From RI-153 sp041391225 (GTDB lineage Bacteria > Chloroflexota > Anaerolineae > Caldilineales > Caldilineaceae), in contig JAWKOL010000033.1 of NCBI GenBank assembly GCA_041391225.1, positions 9,262-73,261 of the forward strand: DNA of 64,000 bases, in the 5' to 3' direction. This document shows, one piece after another, positions 34,587 to 42,851 of this stretch (position 1 is the stretch's first letter; every line of letters starts with the position of its first letter). A model generated the notes under the pieces. The model saw nothing but the letters and a program-made list of their open reading frames with translations, made no database searches and had not been told where the DNA came from. The position numbers and the translations under genes were made by a program.

Positions 34587-35519
34587 ATGAAACGACGCCC
34601 TGCGCTGCTGACCTGGTTGATCCTGCCCGTACTGATCTTCGTGCTGGCCGCCTGTGGACAGCCTGAGCCGACGCCGGAACCGACGGCAACGCCCTTGCCC
34701 CCCACGGCAACGCCCGTCCCGCCCACCGCCACACCGGAGCCGACCGCCGCGCCCACAGATACGCCTGCCCCAGCGCCCACGGACACGCCGATCCCTGCTC
34801 CTACCGCAGCGCCTGCACAGGAAGCAACCGGCCTGGACCAGATCACCGTGGGGTTGAACGGCAATTTCCCGCCCTTCGCCTACCGAGATCAGGAAAACCA
34901 GTGGGTAGGCTTCGATGTGGAGCTGATGACCGCATTGGCTGTCGCCGGTGGATTCCAGGTTCGCTACCTGGGAATGCCGTTTGAGGGGATGTTGGAACGC
35001 GGGCTTTCATCCAGCGAGATCGACGCCGTGATCAGCGCCATCACCGTCACCGAGCAGCGCGCCGCCGTCGTCGATTTCAGCGACCCGTACTTCGACGGCA
35101 GCCAGGGGTTGGCCGTGCGCAACGACAACAACGCCATCCAGAGCAGCGCCGATCTCACGGCGGAGACCCGCGTCGGCGTCAAGATCGCCACCACCGGGGC
35201 CGAGTACGTCACCGGCAACCTGGCGGTGCAGGTTGTCCCCTACGAAGAAGCGCAGTTGCTGGTCGACGCCCTGGTCAACGGCGAAGTGGACGCCGCCGTG
35301 CTCGACGCCGGCGTGCTGGCCTGGTACGCTAACAACGGCGTTGCCATCAGATTGGTCGACAGTCACCTCACCAACGAGGTCTACGCCGTGGCCGTGAACC
35401 AGGCCCGCTCCGACGTGCTCGAAGCCGTCAACGCCGCGCTGGCCCAGGTCCGCGCCGACGGTACCTACGACGCCTTGCTCGTGAAGTGGTTCGGCCAAGA
35501 ATACGCGGATCAGCAGTAG
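34587..35519 (+). CDS. Polar amino-acid ABC transporter substrate-binding lipoprotein (family 3)
   Basis: The 310-residue lipoprotein begins MKRRPALLTWLILPVLIFVLAAC (lipobox LAAC) and has a 50-residue Pro/Thr-rich linker of PTATPLPP-type units, common in Chloroflexota lipoproteins. The rest is an SBP_bac_3 domain: ITVGLNGNFPPFAYRDQEN, GFDVELMTALA, ISAITVTEQRAAVVDFSDPYF, LTAETRVGVKIATTGAEYV and VDAAVLDAGVLAWYANN. Such proteins deliver glutamine, arginine or similar amino acids to an ABC importer; permease and ATPase genes are not in the window, so this is an orphan binding protein. The ATG at 34587 has AGGAG about 12 bases before it. It ends at a strong terminator. Confidence 0.92.
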   Translation: MKRRPALLTWLILPVLIFVLAACGQPEPTPEPTATPLPPTATPVPPTATPEPTAAPTDTPAPAPTDTPIPAPTAAPAQEATGLDQITVGLNGNFPPFAYRDQENQWVGFDVELMTALAVAGGFQVRYLGMPFEGMLERGLSSSEIDAVISAITVTEQRAAVVDFSDPYFDGSQGLAVRNDNNAIQSSADLTAETRVGVKIATTGAEYVTGNLAVQVVPYEEAQLLVDALVNGEVDAAVLDAGVLAWYANNGVAIRLVDSHLTNEVYAVAVNQARSDVLEAVNAALAQVRADGTYDALLVKWFGQEYADQQ

Positions 35520-35529
35520 CCGCACGCGA

Positions 35530-35563
35530 AAACCCGCCAGGTTTCAGAAAACCTGGCGGGTTT
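35530..35563. terminator. Bidirectional rho-independent terminator
   Basis: AAACCCGCCAGGTTT (35530-35544) pairs perfectly with 35549-35563; T-tracts lie on both strands. It separates the binding-protein gene from the convergent SDR gene. Confidence 0.93.
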
Positions 35564-35621
35564 GTCGATGGATCTTGTCAGTGCCAGGCACTGACGCGAC
35601 ACCGAATGTGCGGGATGACTG

Positions 35622-36409
35622 CTACTGCAACGCGTCGAGTTTGCCGCCGTCGATCTGGATCGTGGCCCCGCTCACGTAGGACGCCGCCTCCGACGCCAAG
35701 AAAACGACCACGTTGGCGAATTCTTCCGGCGTCCCCAGCCGCCCGGCAGGGATGCTGGCCTGCGATTCGGCCTTGACATCTTCCACAGATCTGCCGCTGC
35801 GCTTGGCAGCGGCCTGATCGAGTTCGTCGATGCGCTCGGTGGCGATGCGTCCTGGCGCCACCACGTTCACGGTGACCCCGTGGGGCGTCACTTCTTTGAT
35901 CATGGTGCGCACTGTACCCAGAATGCCCGTGCGCATGGCATTGGACAGCACCAGGTTCGGGATCGGCTGCTTGATCGACGAACTGGTGATGGCGATGATG
36001 CGCCCCCAGCCCGCCTCCTTCATCGACCCCAATACGGCCTGCGAAAGCCAGACGAAGCTCATCAAGTTCTGGTCGAACGCCTTGTACCACTGCTCGTTGT
36101 TCACGTTCTCGAAGCCGCCCGCGGGTGGTCCACCGGCGTTGTGGACAGCGATGTCGACGCCGCCGAACGCCTCGATGCAACGCGTCACCGGCGCGGTGAC
36201 GCCCTCTGCGCTGCTGACGTCGGCGGCCACGCCGATGACGCGCACGCCCGTCTCGGCACGGATCTGCTCGGCAGCAGCGTCGATATGCTCCTGGCTGCGG
36301 CTGGTGATCACCAGATCGCAACCTTCACGCCAGGCCCAGGGCGCAGGCGTAGCCCAATCCGCGGCTGGCCGCCAACACGACAGCGTTTGCCCTTCAATCC
36401 GAAATCCAT
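35622..36409 (-). CDS. SDR-family oxidoreductase, frame breaks near the start
   Basis: The protein starts at ATG 36409 (MDFGLKGK), but one-base breaks between 36330 and 36390 interrupt the glycine-rich NAD(P) loop. Read across them, the loop becomes approximately AASRGLGYACALGLAREG. From there the frame is intact: CDLVITSRSQEH, GVAADVSSAEG, IAVHNAGGPPAGGFENV, the catalytic ITSSSI and LVLSNAMRTGILG region (Ser; the usual YxxxK is here a variant SNAMRTG), VNVVAPGRIATERI and FLASEAASYVSGATIQIDGG. The usual catalytic Tyr-X3-Lys is not obvious (PNLVLSNAMRTGI), so it resembles the divergent 3-oxoacyl-ACP-reductase-like group with a replaced YxxxK. Substrate unknown. Confidence 0.82.
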
Positions 36410-36471
36410 TGATAGTCTCCTTGGGTGAGTGAGTTTGTTGCACGTGCAGTCTGGGAGAAACCAGAAAAAAA

Positions 36472-36605
36472 CGATCCACGAAGATACACGAAGAAAGGGA
36501 AGATCAGACACAAGGCTATCCCGCTCTGCTGACCTGGTAATCCTGAAATCCGTGTCCCTCTCTTCTCATCTTCGTGATTCTTCGTGTGCCTTCGTGGAGC
36601 AAAAA
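36472..36605. repeat. Inverted repeat of CACGAAGA/TCTTCGTG words
   Basis: The left arm (36472-36505) repeats CCACGAAGAT, ACACGAAGAAA; the right arm (36565-36605) repeats CATCTTCGTG, ATTCTTCGTG, TGCCTTCGTGG at about 10-base spacing. It fills the space between the divergent-facing SDR start and the cofE end. Confidence 0.75.
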
Positions 36606-36618
36606 TGCTGAAATCTCC

Positions 36619-37398
36619 TCAGCGGAATACGTCCATATTCTTGTCGCGCTGAATCACTTTGGACGATGTGGCGGGCAGCGCCGGCGGCGTGTAACCGCGG
36701 ATGAGCACCACAGGGCGGCCCTCGTTGCTCTGGCCCATGAGCAGGCTCGCCGCCGCCGAAAGTTCATCGGCGATGCACTCTTCGCTGGCCACCAACTCGT
36801 AGCCGAACAGATCGTGCAGGCCGCGCTGGTTCCACAGCGGGGGCAGGCCGGCGCAGCCGATACAGACGCCCACCGTGCCCACACGCCAGGGCCGACCGTG
36901 GCTGTCGTTGATGATCACCGCCACCGACTTGCCCGTCAACTCGGCGATGCGGGCGCGGATGCGCTCGGCGCTGGCGTCGCTGTCGGCCGGGAGCAGCGCC
37001 ACCACCTCGTCGTCGGGGTCGTCACTGGGCGCGGGGACGTTGCTGCGGTCCATGCCGCCGTGGGCGCAAATCCAGCCGCTCTTCTGTTCCACAATGAGCA
37101 GGCCGGGGCGGGCGCGCACGATCTCGTTGCTGTCGTCGAGCACCACCTGCACGCGGCGCGGATCTTTGTGTGTCAACTCGGCCACTTCTTCGGCGTGGGC
37201 GTCGGGTGTCACCTCGGCCAGGCGCACCAGTCGGTTCTCGGCCTTGCTCACAATCTTCTGCGCGATTACCAGGATGTCGCCGTCCTGCAGACTGCGGCCC
37301 GTGGCATTGATGCGCGACACGATCAACTGCGCCACATCGTCGCCGGGCGTCACCAACGGCATGCCCGGCACGGCGTACAGGGTCATTTCATTGTTCAT
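36619..37398 (-). CDS. cofE: Coenzyme F420-0:L-glutamate ligase
   Basis: The 259-residue protein is of full family length and shows CofE motifs: a start with VPGMPLVTPGDDVAQLI, GDILVIAQKIVSKAEN, GLLIVEQKSGWICAHGGMDRSNVP, IARAELTGKSVAVIINDSHGRPWRVG-type stretch (INDSHGRPWR) and VGVCIGCAGLPPLWNQRG. CofE adds glutamates to F420-0 with GTP; the NDSHGRPWR and HGGMDRSNV motifs bind metal and substrate. F420 cofactor is known in Chloroflexota. The gene is followed by a YqeB-like protein and a gyrase-like propeller transcribed before it on the same strand. No other F420 biosynthesis gene is in the window. Confidence 0.95.
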   Translation of the reverse strand: MNNEMTLYAVPGMPLVTPGDDVAQLIVSRINATGRSLQDGDILVIAQKIVSKAENRLVRLAEVTPDAHAEEVAELTHKDPRRVQVVLDDSNEIVRARPGLLIVEQKSGWICAHGGMDRSNVPAPSDDPDDEVVALLPADSDASAERIRARIAELTGKSVAVIINDSHGRPWRVGTVGVCIGCAGLPPLWNQRGLHDLFGYELVASEECIADELSAAASLLMGQSNEGRPVVLIRGYTPPALPATSSKVIQRDKNMDVFR

Positions 37399-37412
37399 AG
37401 CAATATGTTATC

Positions 37413-38241
37413 TCATTCGATGGTTGCGTTTTGGGAAAAATGATACAGAATCGCTTCAAGTACACCGCCGCCGATGGCCGCGGACTTGTCCGAAATCGTC
37501 CACGCGTAGAACGGTTCGGCCCGAGGATCGAGATCGCCGATCTTCATGCCTGCCGTCACCGGTACGCTTGGGTGGATAAGACCACGCAACACACCGTCGA
37601 AGGGAGCGGTTAGCGTTGCATCATTGCCGTCGTCTGCGCGGCAGTGGGCAATGATCTCGCCCTTTGCCACCAACCCGCCAATACGGACGCGGGGGTGCAC
37701 GCGTCCTGTGACCGGCGCGCGCAGCACCCGCGTGGCGTCGACGCCCAGGCCGGGCAGCGCGCCAGGCTGCGCGTATCGGGCAGCGCCGTCCCCTGCGCGA
37801 TGACCCGCCCCAGCGTGTGGCGCGGTTGGTTTCGATCACGTAGTGACAGTCCACCTCCGCCGTAAAACCGGGGCCGATGCCGATCACCAGCGGCGCGTCC
37901 TCGATGCCGGTGCCGGTGTTCACCTTGGCCATGATGGCGTCTACCAGCACCGTGGGCGCAAGTTCGCCCGCCAACGCCGCCGTCGGGTCGATCACCACTG
38001 GGATCTCCTGCGCCGCCAGCACGTCAGGCACGTCCGCCGCGTCACAGCGCCGCGCCGTGATCCCTTCCACCGTCGTCTCCCCGTCGAAGACAGCCTGTGC
38101 AAACGCCGCCGCCCGTCGCACCACCAGTGGCCGCGCAATCTCCGTCATTGCTACGGCAAATCCACAACGCCGCAGCCGCCAGCCGATGCCGGTCGCCAGG
38201 TCGCCCGCGCCTTTGATTAGGACAAGTTGATCGTTGAACAT
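37413..38241 (-). CDS. YqeB/EF2563-family molybdenum-hydroxylase maturation protein, frame-broken
   Basis: The start MFNDQLVLIKGAGDLATGIGWRLRRCGFAVAMTE and the middle FDGETTVEGITARRC, PVVIDPTAAL and VLVDAIMAKVNTGTG, IGIGPGFTAEVDCHYVIETNR match the family known as selenium-dependent molybdenum hydroxylase system protein (YqeB). Single G bases appear missing near 37830; the frame then resumes with APVTGRVHPRVRIGGLVAKGEIIAHCRAD and the end IGGGVLEAILYHF at 37413. About 275 residues. YqeB-type proteins are thought to help insert or recycle the labile selenium or sulfur of some molybdenum enzymes. No molybdenum enzyme is in the window. It is 3 bases from the propeller gene stop and 14 bases from cofE. 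Confidence 0.85.
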
Positions 38242-38244
38242 GAA

Positions 38245-39288
38245 CTATTCTGCCAACGGCTCGCCCGCGTCACTCACCGCGCACGCCACCGCTTCGTCTG
38301 CGCGCAGCGCCATGCAGTTGACGCCCTGCACCACGCCTTCTTTGGGCGGCACTTCATCGGCGGCGAAGCGGATCAGCTTGCTCAGTTGCGAGATCACGAA
38401 GACGTCCTCACCGGCGGCGACGGCGTGGGCGTCGATGATGCGGTCGGCCTTCATGATCGTCTTGCCGCCTGCGCCCGGCGACTTGTTGGCGCGCACGCCG
38501 CTCATCTGGCGGATCGTGCCTTTGCCATCTTCGCCGAGGACAAACACACCGCTCTTCTCGTTGACGTTGGCGATGGACAGCGCCTCGTCGCCGCCGTCGA
38601 GCCGAATGCCCAGGCAGCCGCCCTGGATCGGCACCAGCCGTTCCTCGAAGCGGATGCCCTGCCCACCGCGGGTGACGATCAGCAGATCGCGGTCACCCGT
38701 CCCCCAACACGCCGCCACCGGGCGGTGACCCTGCCGCGCTTCGAGGACGCTGCCCGGCGCCAGGCGCAGCAGTTGCGTCCCCACCACACGGCGCACCCAG
38801 CCGCGGTCGCTGAGCAGGTAGAAGTAGGCGGCGTTCTGTTCGGGCAGAGCGAGGACAACCTTCTCGCCCGGTTGCAGCGGTAACCAGCGTGACAATGTTT
38901 CGCCGCGGGCGCGCACCTGTCCTTCGGCCACTTCCGAAATACGCAGCGAAAAGAAGCGGCTGCGGTCGGTGAAGAAGATCAGCCGATCCTGCACATCGCC
39001 TACAGCCAGGAGTGCGGGTGGGTCGTCCTCGCTGCTTTCGATATCGAAAACGCCCATGCCGCCGCGACGTTGGCGTCCATACAGGTGACGGGGTGTGCGC
39101 TTGATCATCCCATCGCGGGTGATCGTCACCACCATCTGCGTCGTCGGCGCTTCGCTCGGCTCGGCCACGGACGCGCTGCGTCCGCCGGATGGTTCAGATT
39201 GCGCATCATTCAGCGCGTCTTCGAGATACTCGATGTACGCGCGCACATCTTCGGGGAGTTGAGACAGTTCGGGTCTTTGTGGGGGCAT
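38245..39288 (-). CDS. Stand-alone GyrA/ParC C-terminal beta-propeller protein
   Basis: The protein has 347 residues: a short N-terminal helix LPEDVRAYIEYLEDALNDA, a Ser/Pro linker, and from about 55 to 340 a chain of gyrase-A C-terminal repeats (VVTITRDGMIKRTPRHLY, LIFFTDRSRFFSLRISEV, YFYLLSDRGWVRRV, DLLIVTRGGQGIRFEE, GVFVLGEDGKGTIRQM, VFVISQLSKLIRFAAD), enough for six blades. The first blade is followed by GRQRRGGMGV, which resembles the GyrA-box QRRGGKG needed for DNA wrapping. No gyrase N-terminal (CAP/tower, catalytic Tyr) part is present. The ATG 39288 follows AGGAG. Such orphan propellers may bend or wrap DNA or compete with gyrase; function is inferred. It is probably co-transcribed with the YqeB-like gene. 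Confidence 0.88.
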   Translation of the reverse strand: MPPQRPELSQLPEDVRAYIEYLEDALNDAQSEPSGGRSASVAEPSEAPTTQMVVTITRDGMIKRTPRHLYGRQRRGGMGVFDIESSEDDPPALLAVGDVQDRLIFFTDRSRFFSLRISEVAEGQVRARGETLSRWLPLQPGEKVVLALPEQNAAYFYLLSDRGWVRRVVGTQLLRLAPGSVLEARQGHRPVAACWGTGDRDLLIVTRGGQGIRFEERLVPIQGGCLGIRLDGGDEALSIANVNEKSGVFVLGEDGKGTIRQMSGVRANKSPGAGGKTIMKADRIIDAHAVAAGEDVFVISQLSKLIRFAADEVPPKEGVVQGVNCMALRADEAVACAVSDAGEPLAE

Positions 39289-39311
39289 GGCGTTTCTCCT
39301 GCTGCGCTGGA

Positions 39312-39378
39312 ATAATGCGTAATTCGTAATGCGTAATTGTTGGCAACGGGGCATGTTTTTTGATTACGCATTACGTTG
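39312..39378. repeat. Inverted heptad-repeat hairpin (TAATGCG/AATTCGT type)
   Basis: Left array 39312-39338: TAATGCG, TAATTCG, TAATGCG, TAATTG. The right arm TGATTACGCATTACGTTG (39361-39378) is its complement. It lies upstream of the propeller gene start. Confidence 0.88.
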
Positions 39379-39477
39379 TTTATCAACATAGCCACGTAAA
39401 ACGGCACTTTATGGGAAAGTTGACCTCCATAGATCGTAACTGTAGTATACACAGAGAGTTGAAGTCTGTCCGAATCG

Positions 39478-39532
39478 ATCCGTGGTGCGTAGTGCATGGT
39501 GCGTGTACTACGCACTACGAACCACGCATTAC
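39478..39532. repeat. Inverted heptad-repeat hairpin (GGTGCGT type)
   Basis: Left arm units GTGGTGC, GTAGTGC, ATGGTGC and right arm units TACGCAC, TACGAAC, CACGCAT are complementary around a GTGTAC centre. It precedes the flavoenzyme ATG by 14 bases. Confidence 0.85.
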
Positions 39533-39545
39533 AAAGGATCACCCC

Positions 39546-40750
39546 ATGCCCACTACCTACGACATCATCGTGATCGGCGCCGGTGGCGTCGGCGCTGCCA
39601 CGGCGTATCACCTGGCCAAAGACGGGCGGCGCGTGCTGCTGCTGGAACAGTTCCGCGTGGGGCACAAGCAAGGGAGCAGCCACGGGGCCAGCCGCATCAT
39701 CCGCTACAGCCATGCCGAGCACGAGTACCGTCGCTGGCGCCGGACGCGTTCGCGCTGTGGCGCACGCTGGAAGCCGAAAGCGGCGCGGATCTGGTGCTGG
39801 AAACCGGCAGCCTCGACTTCGGCCCGGCGGATCTGCCAGCCCTGCAAGGACGCATCGACACGATGGCCGAACTGGGCTACGCCGCCGAAGTACTCGATCA
39901 GACGGCGATGGCGCGTCGCTTCCCGCAGTTCCGCTTCCCTGCAGATTGGCTTGGCTTCTACCAGCCCAACGCCGGGATCGTCAACGCGGATCTAGCTGTG
40001 GCGACGATGGCGGCGCAGGCCGTGCGTCACGGCGCGGTGCTGCAAGAGGAGAGCCACGTACGCCGCGTCGCCCCGGATGGAGACGGTGTGGTGGTGGATG
40101 TGGACGGCCCACACGGCGCGCAGACGTTCCACGCTGCGCAGGCCGTGATCACGGCGGGGCCGTGGGCCGGACGCTTCTTCGAGCAATTGGGACTGACGCC
40201 GCGTCTCTCGCACCCGCTCAAAGTGACGCATCAGCAGGTGATCTTCTTCGACGTAGCCGCGCACGCCCAGGAAATGTGGCTACCGGATCGCTGTCCTGTG
40301 TACATTTGCCTGCCCACACCCCACTTCTACGGCTTCCCCACCTTCGAAGCGCCAGGACGTATCAAGATCGGCCTCGAACTCGACGACGACGGCGTCGATC
40401 CCGATACGCACCCGCGAGAACTGCTCCAATCCGCCGTGGACGAGTTGTGCGGGCTGGTGGAAGCGCATTTGGTGGGCATCATCCCCAAAGCGGTGGACGG
40501 TGTGGCCTGCCTCTACACCCAGTCGCCCGATGCAGAATTCATCATCGATCACCATCCCGAACACCCGCAGATCGTGTTCGGGGCCGGATTCAGCGGGCGT
40601 GGCTTCAAGTTCACCGTCCTCAGCGGACGGCTGCTGGCGGATCTGTCCGCGGCGCCGGGGGCGTATGCGTCGCCGCTGTGGCGCGATCTTTTCGCCCTGC
40701 GCCGTTTCGACTCAGCCACACCCGGCCACATCGCTGGCCTGAAAATGTAG
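39546..40750 (+). CDS. Sarcosine-oxidase/N-methyltryptophan-oxidase-type flavoenzyme, one frame break
   Basis: The protein starts MPTTYDIIVIGAGGVGAATAYHLA (FAD-binding GxGxxG) followed by HKQGSSHGASRIIRY, the MSOX-family SSHG signature. Near 39733 one C is missing (CGTCGC-TGG should read with CC); the frame then continues with LAPDAFALWRTLEAESG and is intact to the end, about 400 residues. ACLYTQSPDAEFIID near the C-terminus carries the cysteine that binds FAD covalently in monomeric sarcosine oxidases (CxYxxxPD). GFSGRGFKF closes the FAD site. The substrate is a secondary amine or N-methyl amino acid, not decidable. The upstream heptad hairpin ends just before the ribosome-binding area. Confidence 0.88.
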
Positions 40751-40759
40751 AGGACCAGC

Positions 40760-41902
40760 GTGATCATCGGCGTCGACGCCTCGCGGGCCACCGGCGACAT
40801 CGTCACCGGCACGGAACGCTATTCGCGGGAGATCATCCGTCACCTGCTGTCGTTACCTGCGGCGGAGGCGCACCGCTGGCGGCTGTACACGCGCGAGGAC
40901 GTCGATCCGTCCCTTTTCGGCGCGGACAGCCTGCCCAATGTTGAGATCCGTCCACTGCGCGCCCGCCGCCTGTGGACACACACCGCCCTGGCTGCGGAGG
41001 TGGTGCGTCACCGGCCTGATGTGCTTTTTGTCCCCGCGCACGTGATCCCGCTGCTGCCGCCGCTGCTGTTGCCGCCGTCGGTGGTGACGATCCACGATGT
41101 GGGGTATCGACATTTCCCCCAGGCACACACGCGTGGACAGCGATTGTATCTGGACGCGTCGACGCGGTGGAGTGTGTCCGCGGCGCGGCGGATCATCGCG
41201 ATCAGCCAATTCACCGCCAACGATCTGGCGCGGTTTTATGGGGTGAAGGCAGGGAAGGTTGATGTGGTGTATGAAGGAGTTGCGAGTTGCGAGTTGCGAA
41301 TTGCGGATTGCGAATTGCGGGTTGCGCAGCGTTCGGGGGATGTGCCGGGTTTGAGTGGAGATCGTGCGTATGCGCTGTATGTGGGGACGATTCAGCCGCG
41401 TAAGAATTTGGGGCGGTTGATCGAGGCGTTTGTGCGGATCTGTGGGCAGGTGGATTGGGATCTGGTGCTGGTGGGGAAGCGGGGCTGGTTGAGTGAAGAT
41501 CTTTACGCCGCGGCTGTGCGGTTTGGCGTGGGCGAGCGAGTCCACTTTCCTGGCTACTTGCCCGATGACGTTGTCGATCAATTGATGGATGGGGCGCTCT
41601 TTTTTGCGTTTCCGTCGCTCTTTGAAGGCTTCGGGTTGCCTGTCCTCGAGGCGCAGCAGAAAGGAATCCCGGTGATGACTTCGTACAATTCCTCGTTGCC
41701 CGAAATCGCGGGCGACGCCGCCATCCTCGTCGACCCCACCGATGTGGACGCCATCGCCGACGCCATGCTCCGCCTCAGCCAGGACGAGGCGCTGCGGCAG
41801 CAACTTATCGCAGCCGGCCACGAAAACGTCAAACGCTTCTCGTGGCAGAAGGCGGCGCAGGAGACGTTGGCGGTGTTGGAAAAGGCGGCGAAAAAGCGAT
41901 GA
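40760..41902 (+). CDS. Glycosyltransferase family 4 carrying an internal heptad-repeat insertion
   Basis: The 380-residue GT-B enzyme starts at a GTG (40760) after GAGGA, ten bases from the flavoenzyme stop. Motifs: VDASRATGDIVTGTERYSREIIR, PDVLFVPAHVIPLL, SVVTIHDVGYRHFP, RIIAISQFTANDLARFYGV, YVGTIQPRKNLGRLIEAF, ERVHFPGYLPDDVVDQL and EGFGLPVLEAQQKGIPV (EX7E). Between VVYEGV and AQRSGD the frame includes a 49-base heptad array translated as SCELRIADCELRV, a region that is a short variable loop in relatives. Codons of residues about 150-255 end mostly in G or T while the rest end in C. Gene order suggests a single gene, not an operon for polysaccharide. The sugar is unknown. Confidence 0.9.
   Translation: MIIGVDASRATGDIVTGTERYSREIIRHLLSLPAAEAHRWRLYTREDVDPSLFGADSLPNVEIRPLRARRLWTHTALAAEVVRHRPDVLFVPAHVIPLLPPLLLPPSVVTIHDVGYRHFPQAHTRGQRLYLDASTRWSVSAARRIIAISQFTANDLARFYGVKAGKVDVVYEGVASCELRIADCELRVAQRSGDVPGLSGDRAYALYVGTIQPRKNLGRLIEAFVRICGQVDWDLVLVGKRGWLSEDLYAAAVRFGVGERVHFPGYLPDDVVDQLMDGALFFAFPSLFEGFGLPVLEAQQKGIPVMTSYNSSLPEIAGDAAILVDPTDVDAIADAMLRLSQDEALRQQLIAAGHENVKRFSWQKAAQETLAVLEKAAKKR
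41279..41327 (+). repeat. Heptad tandem array inside a coding sequence
   Basis: Seven tandem units GTTGCGA, GTTGCGA, GTTGCGA, ATTGCGG, ATTGCGA, ATTGCGG, GTTGCGC lie in frame inside the glycosyltransferase gene. No inverted partner arm is present. Confidence 0.93.
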
Positions 41903-41904
41903 AC

Positions 41905-41957
41905 GAAGAAAAAGAATGGGTGGAGCGAGTTGGTCGCTCCACCCATTCTTTTTCTTC
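41905..41957. terminator. Bidirectional terminator with a 24-bp perfect stem
   Basis: 41905-41928 pairs perfectly with 41934-41957 around a five-base loop; the outer ends are GAAGAAAAAGAA and TTCTTTTTCTTC, giving T-rich tails in both directions. It lies between the convergent glycosyltransferase and ABC permease genes. Confidence 0.9.
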
Positions 41958-41984
41958 ATTCATTGTTCACTGCGCAGCAGAGAA

Positions 41985-42851
41985 TTACCCCTTCACCGCG
42001 CCTGCGGTCAAACCTTCAACGATCTTCTGCTGGAAGATCAACACAAGAATGATTAGTGGTACTGTGACCACAACCGACGCAGCCATGATTTCGCCAAAGG
42101 GTTCCTGAAATGCCCGTTCACCGCTAAACAGCGCAATGGCAACAGGTACGGTGCGTGCGGTCGGTTCGATTGAAGTGAACGTCAGTGCGAATAGATACTC
42201 ATTCCAAGACTGAATAAAGGCCAGCAGGCCGGTGGTCACCAATGCAGGCATGGTCAGAGGCAACAAGATCATGTAGAACGTCTGAAATGGCGATGCGCCG
42301 TCGACTTGTGCCGATTGCATGATCTCAATCGGTAGACCACGGAAGAATGAAGTCAACACCCATACTGTAAATGGTAGTGTGAAGATCATGTACGAAAGGA
42401 TCATACTGGCAATGGCGCCGATGCCCAATGTATTGATCACCGCATAGAGGCCCGCCAGCACTGCCACCTGAGGAAACATTGTCATGGCGAGAATCACGTA
42501 CAGGGTCGGTGTCTTGCCACGAAAGCGCAGCTTGCCCAGTGCAAAGGCGGCAAAGGCCCCAACCAGTAATGACAGAACCGTAGTCGAGAGAGCAACTACG
42601 ACACTGTTCAGCAGCCCACGCAGGAAGGCGTCATTTTGGAATACTGCTGCATAGTTCTGAAGTGTCGGCGAAACCGCGTATGTGTTTGGATTCAGTGGAA
42701 CAAAGGTCGCCGGCGTCATGAACAACTGAGGTTCCGCTTTCAGAGATGAGTTGATCATCCAATAAAACGGAAACAGCATGTAAACAAAAATCAGAAAGAC
42801 AACGATCCAGAACAAAATGTCATTTAGGATCTTGCTGGTTCGGCTGTTCAT
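41985..42851 (-). CDS. Sugar ABC transporter permease (MalG type)
   Basis: The 288-residue inner-membrane protein has six helices, starting ILFWIVVFLIFVYMLFPFYWMINSSLK. Its EAA loop reads PIEIMQSAQVDGASPFQTFYMILLPLTMPA (G at the expected place) and the end is GLTAGAVKG, the MalG-type signature. It forms the importer with the MalF-type permease (4-base overlap) and the binding protein upstream. The gene is complete with no frame breaks. ATPase is not encoded here. Transcription comes from the LacI-regulated promoter upstream or from one before the binding protein. Confidence 0.93.
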   Translation of the reverse strand: MNSRTSKILNDILFWIVVFLIFVYMLFPFYWMINSSLKAEPQLFMTPATFVPLNPNTYAVSPTLQNYAAVFQNDAFLRGLLNSVVVALSTTVLSLLVGAFAAFALGKLRFRGKTPTLYVILAMTMFPQVAVLAGLYAVINTLGIGAIASMILSYMIFTLPFTVWVLTSFFRGLPIEIMQSAQVDGASPFQTFYMILLPLTMPALVTTGLLAFIQSWNEYLFALTFTSIEPTARTVPVAIALFSGERAFQEPFGEIMAASVVVTVPLIILVLIFQQKIVEGLTAGAVKG

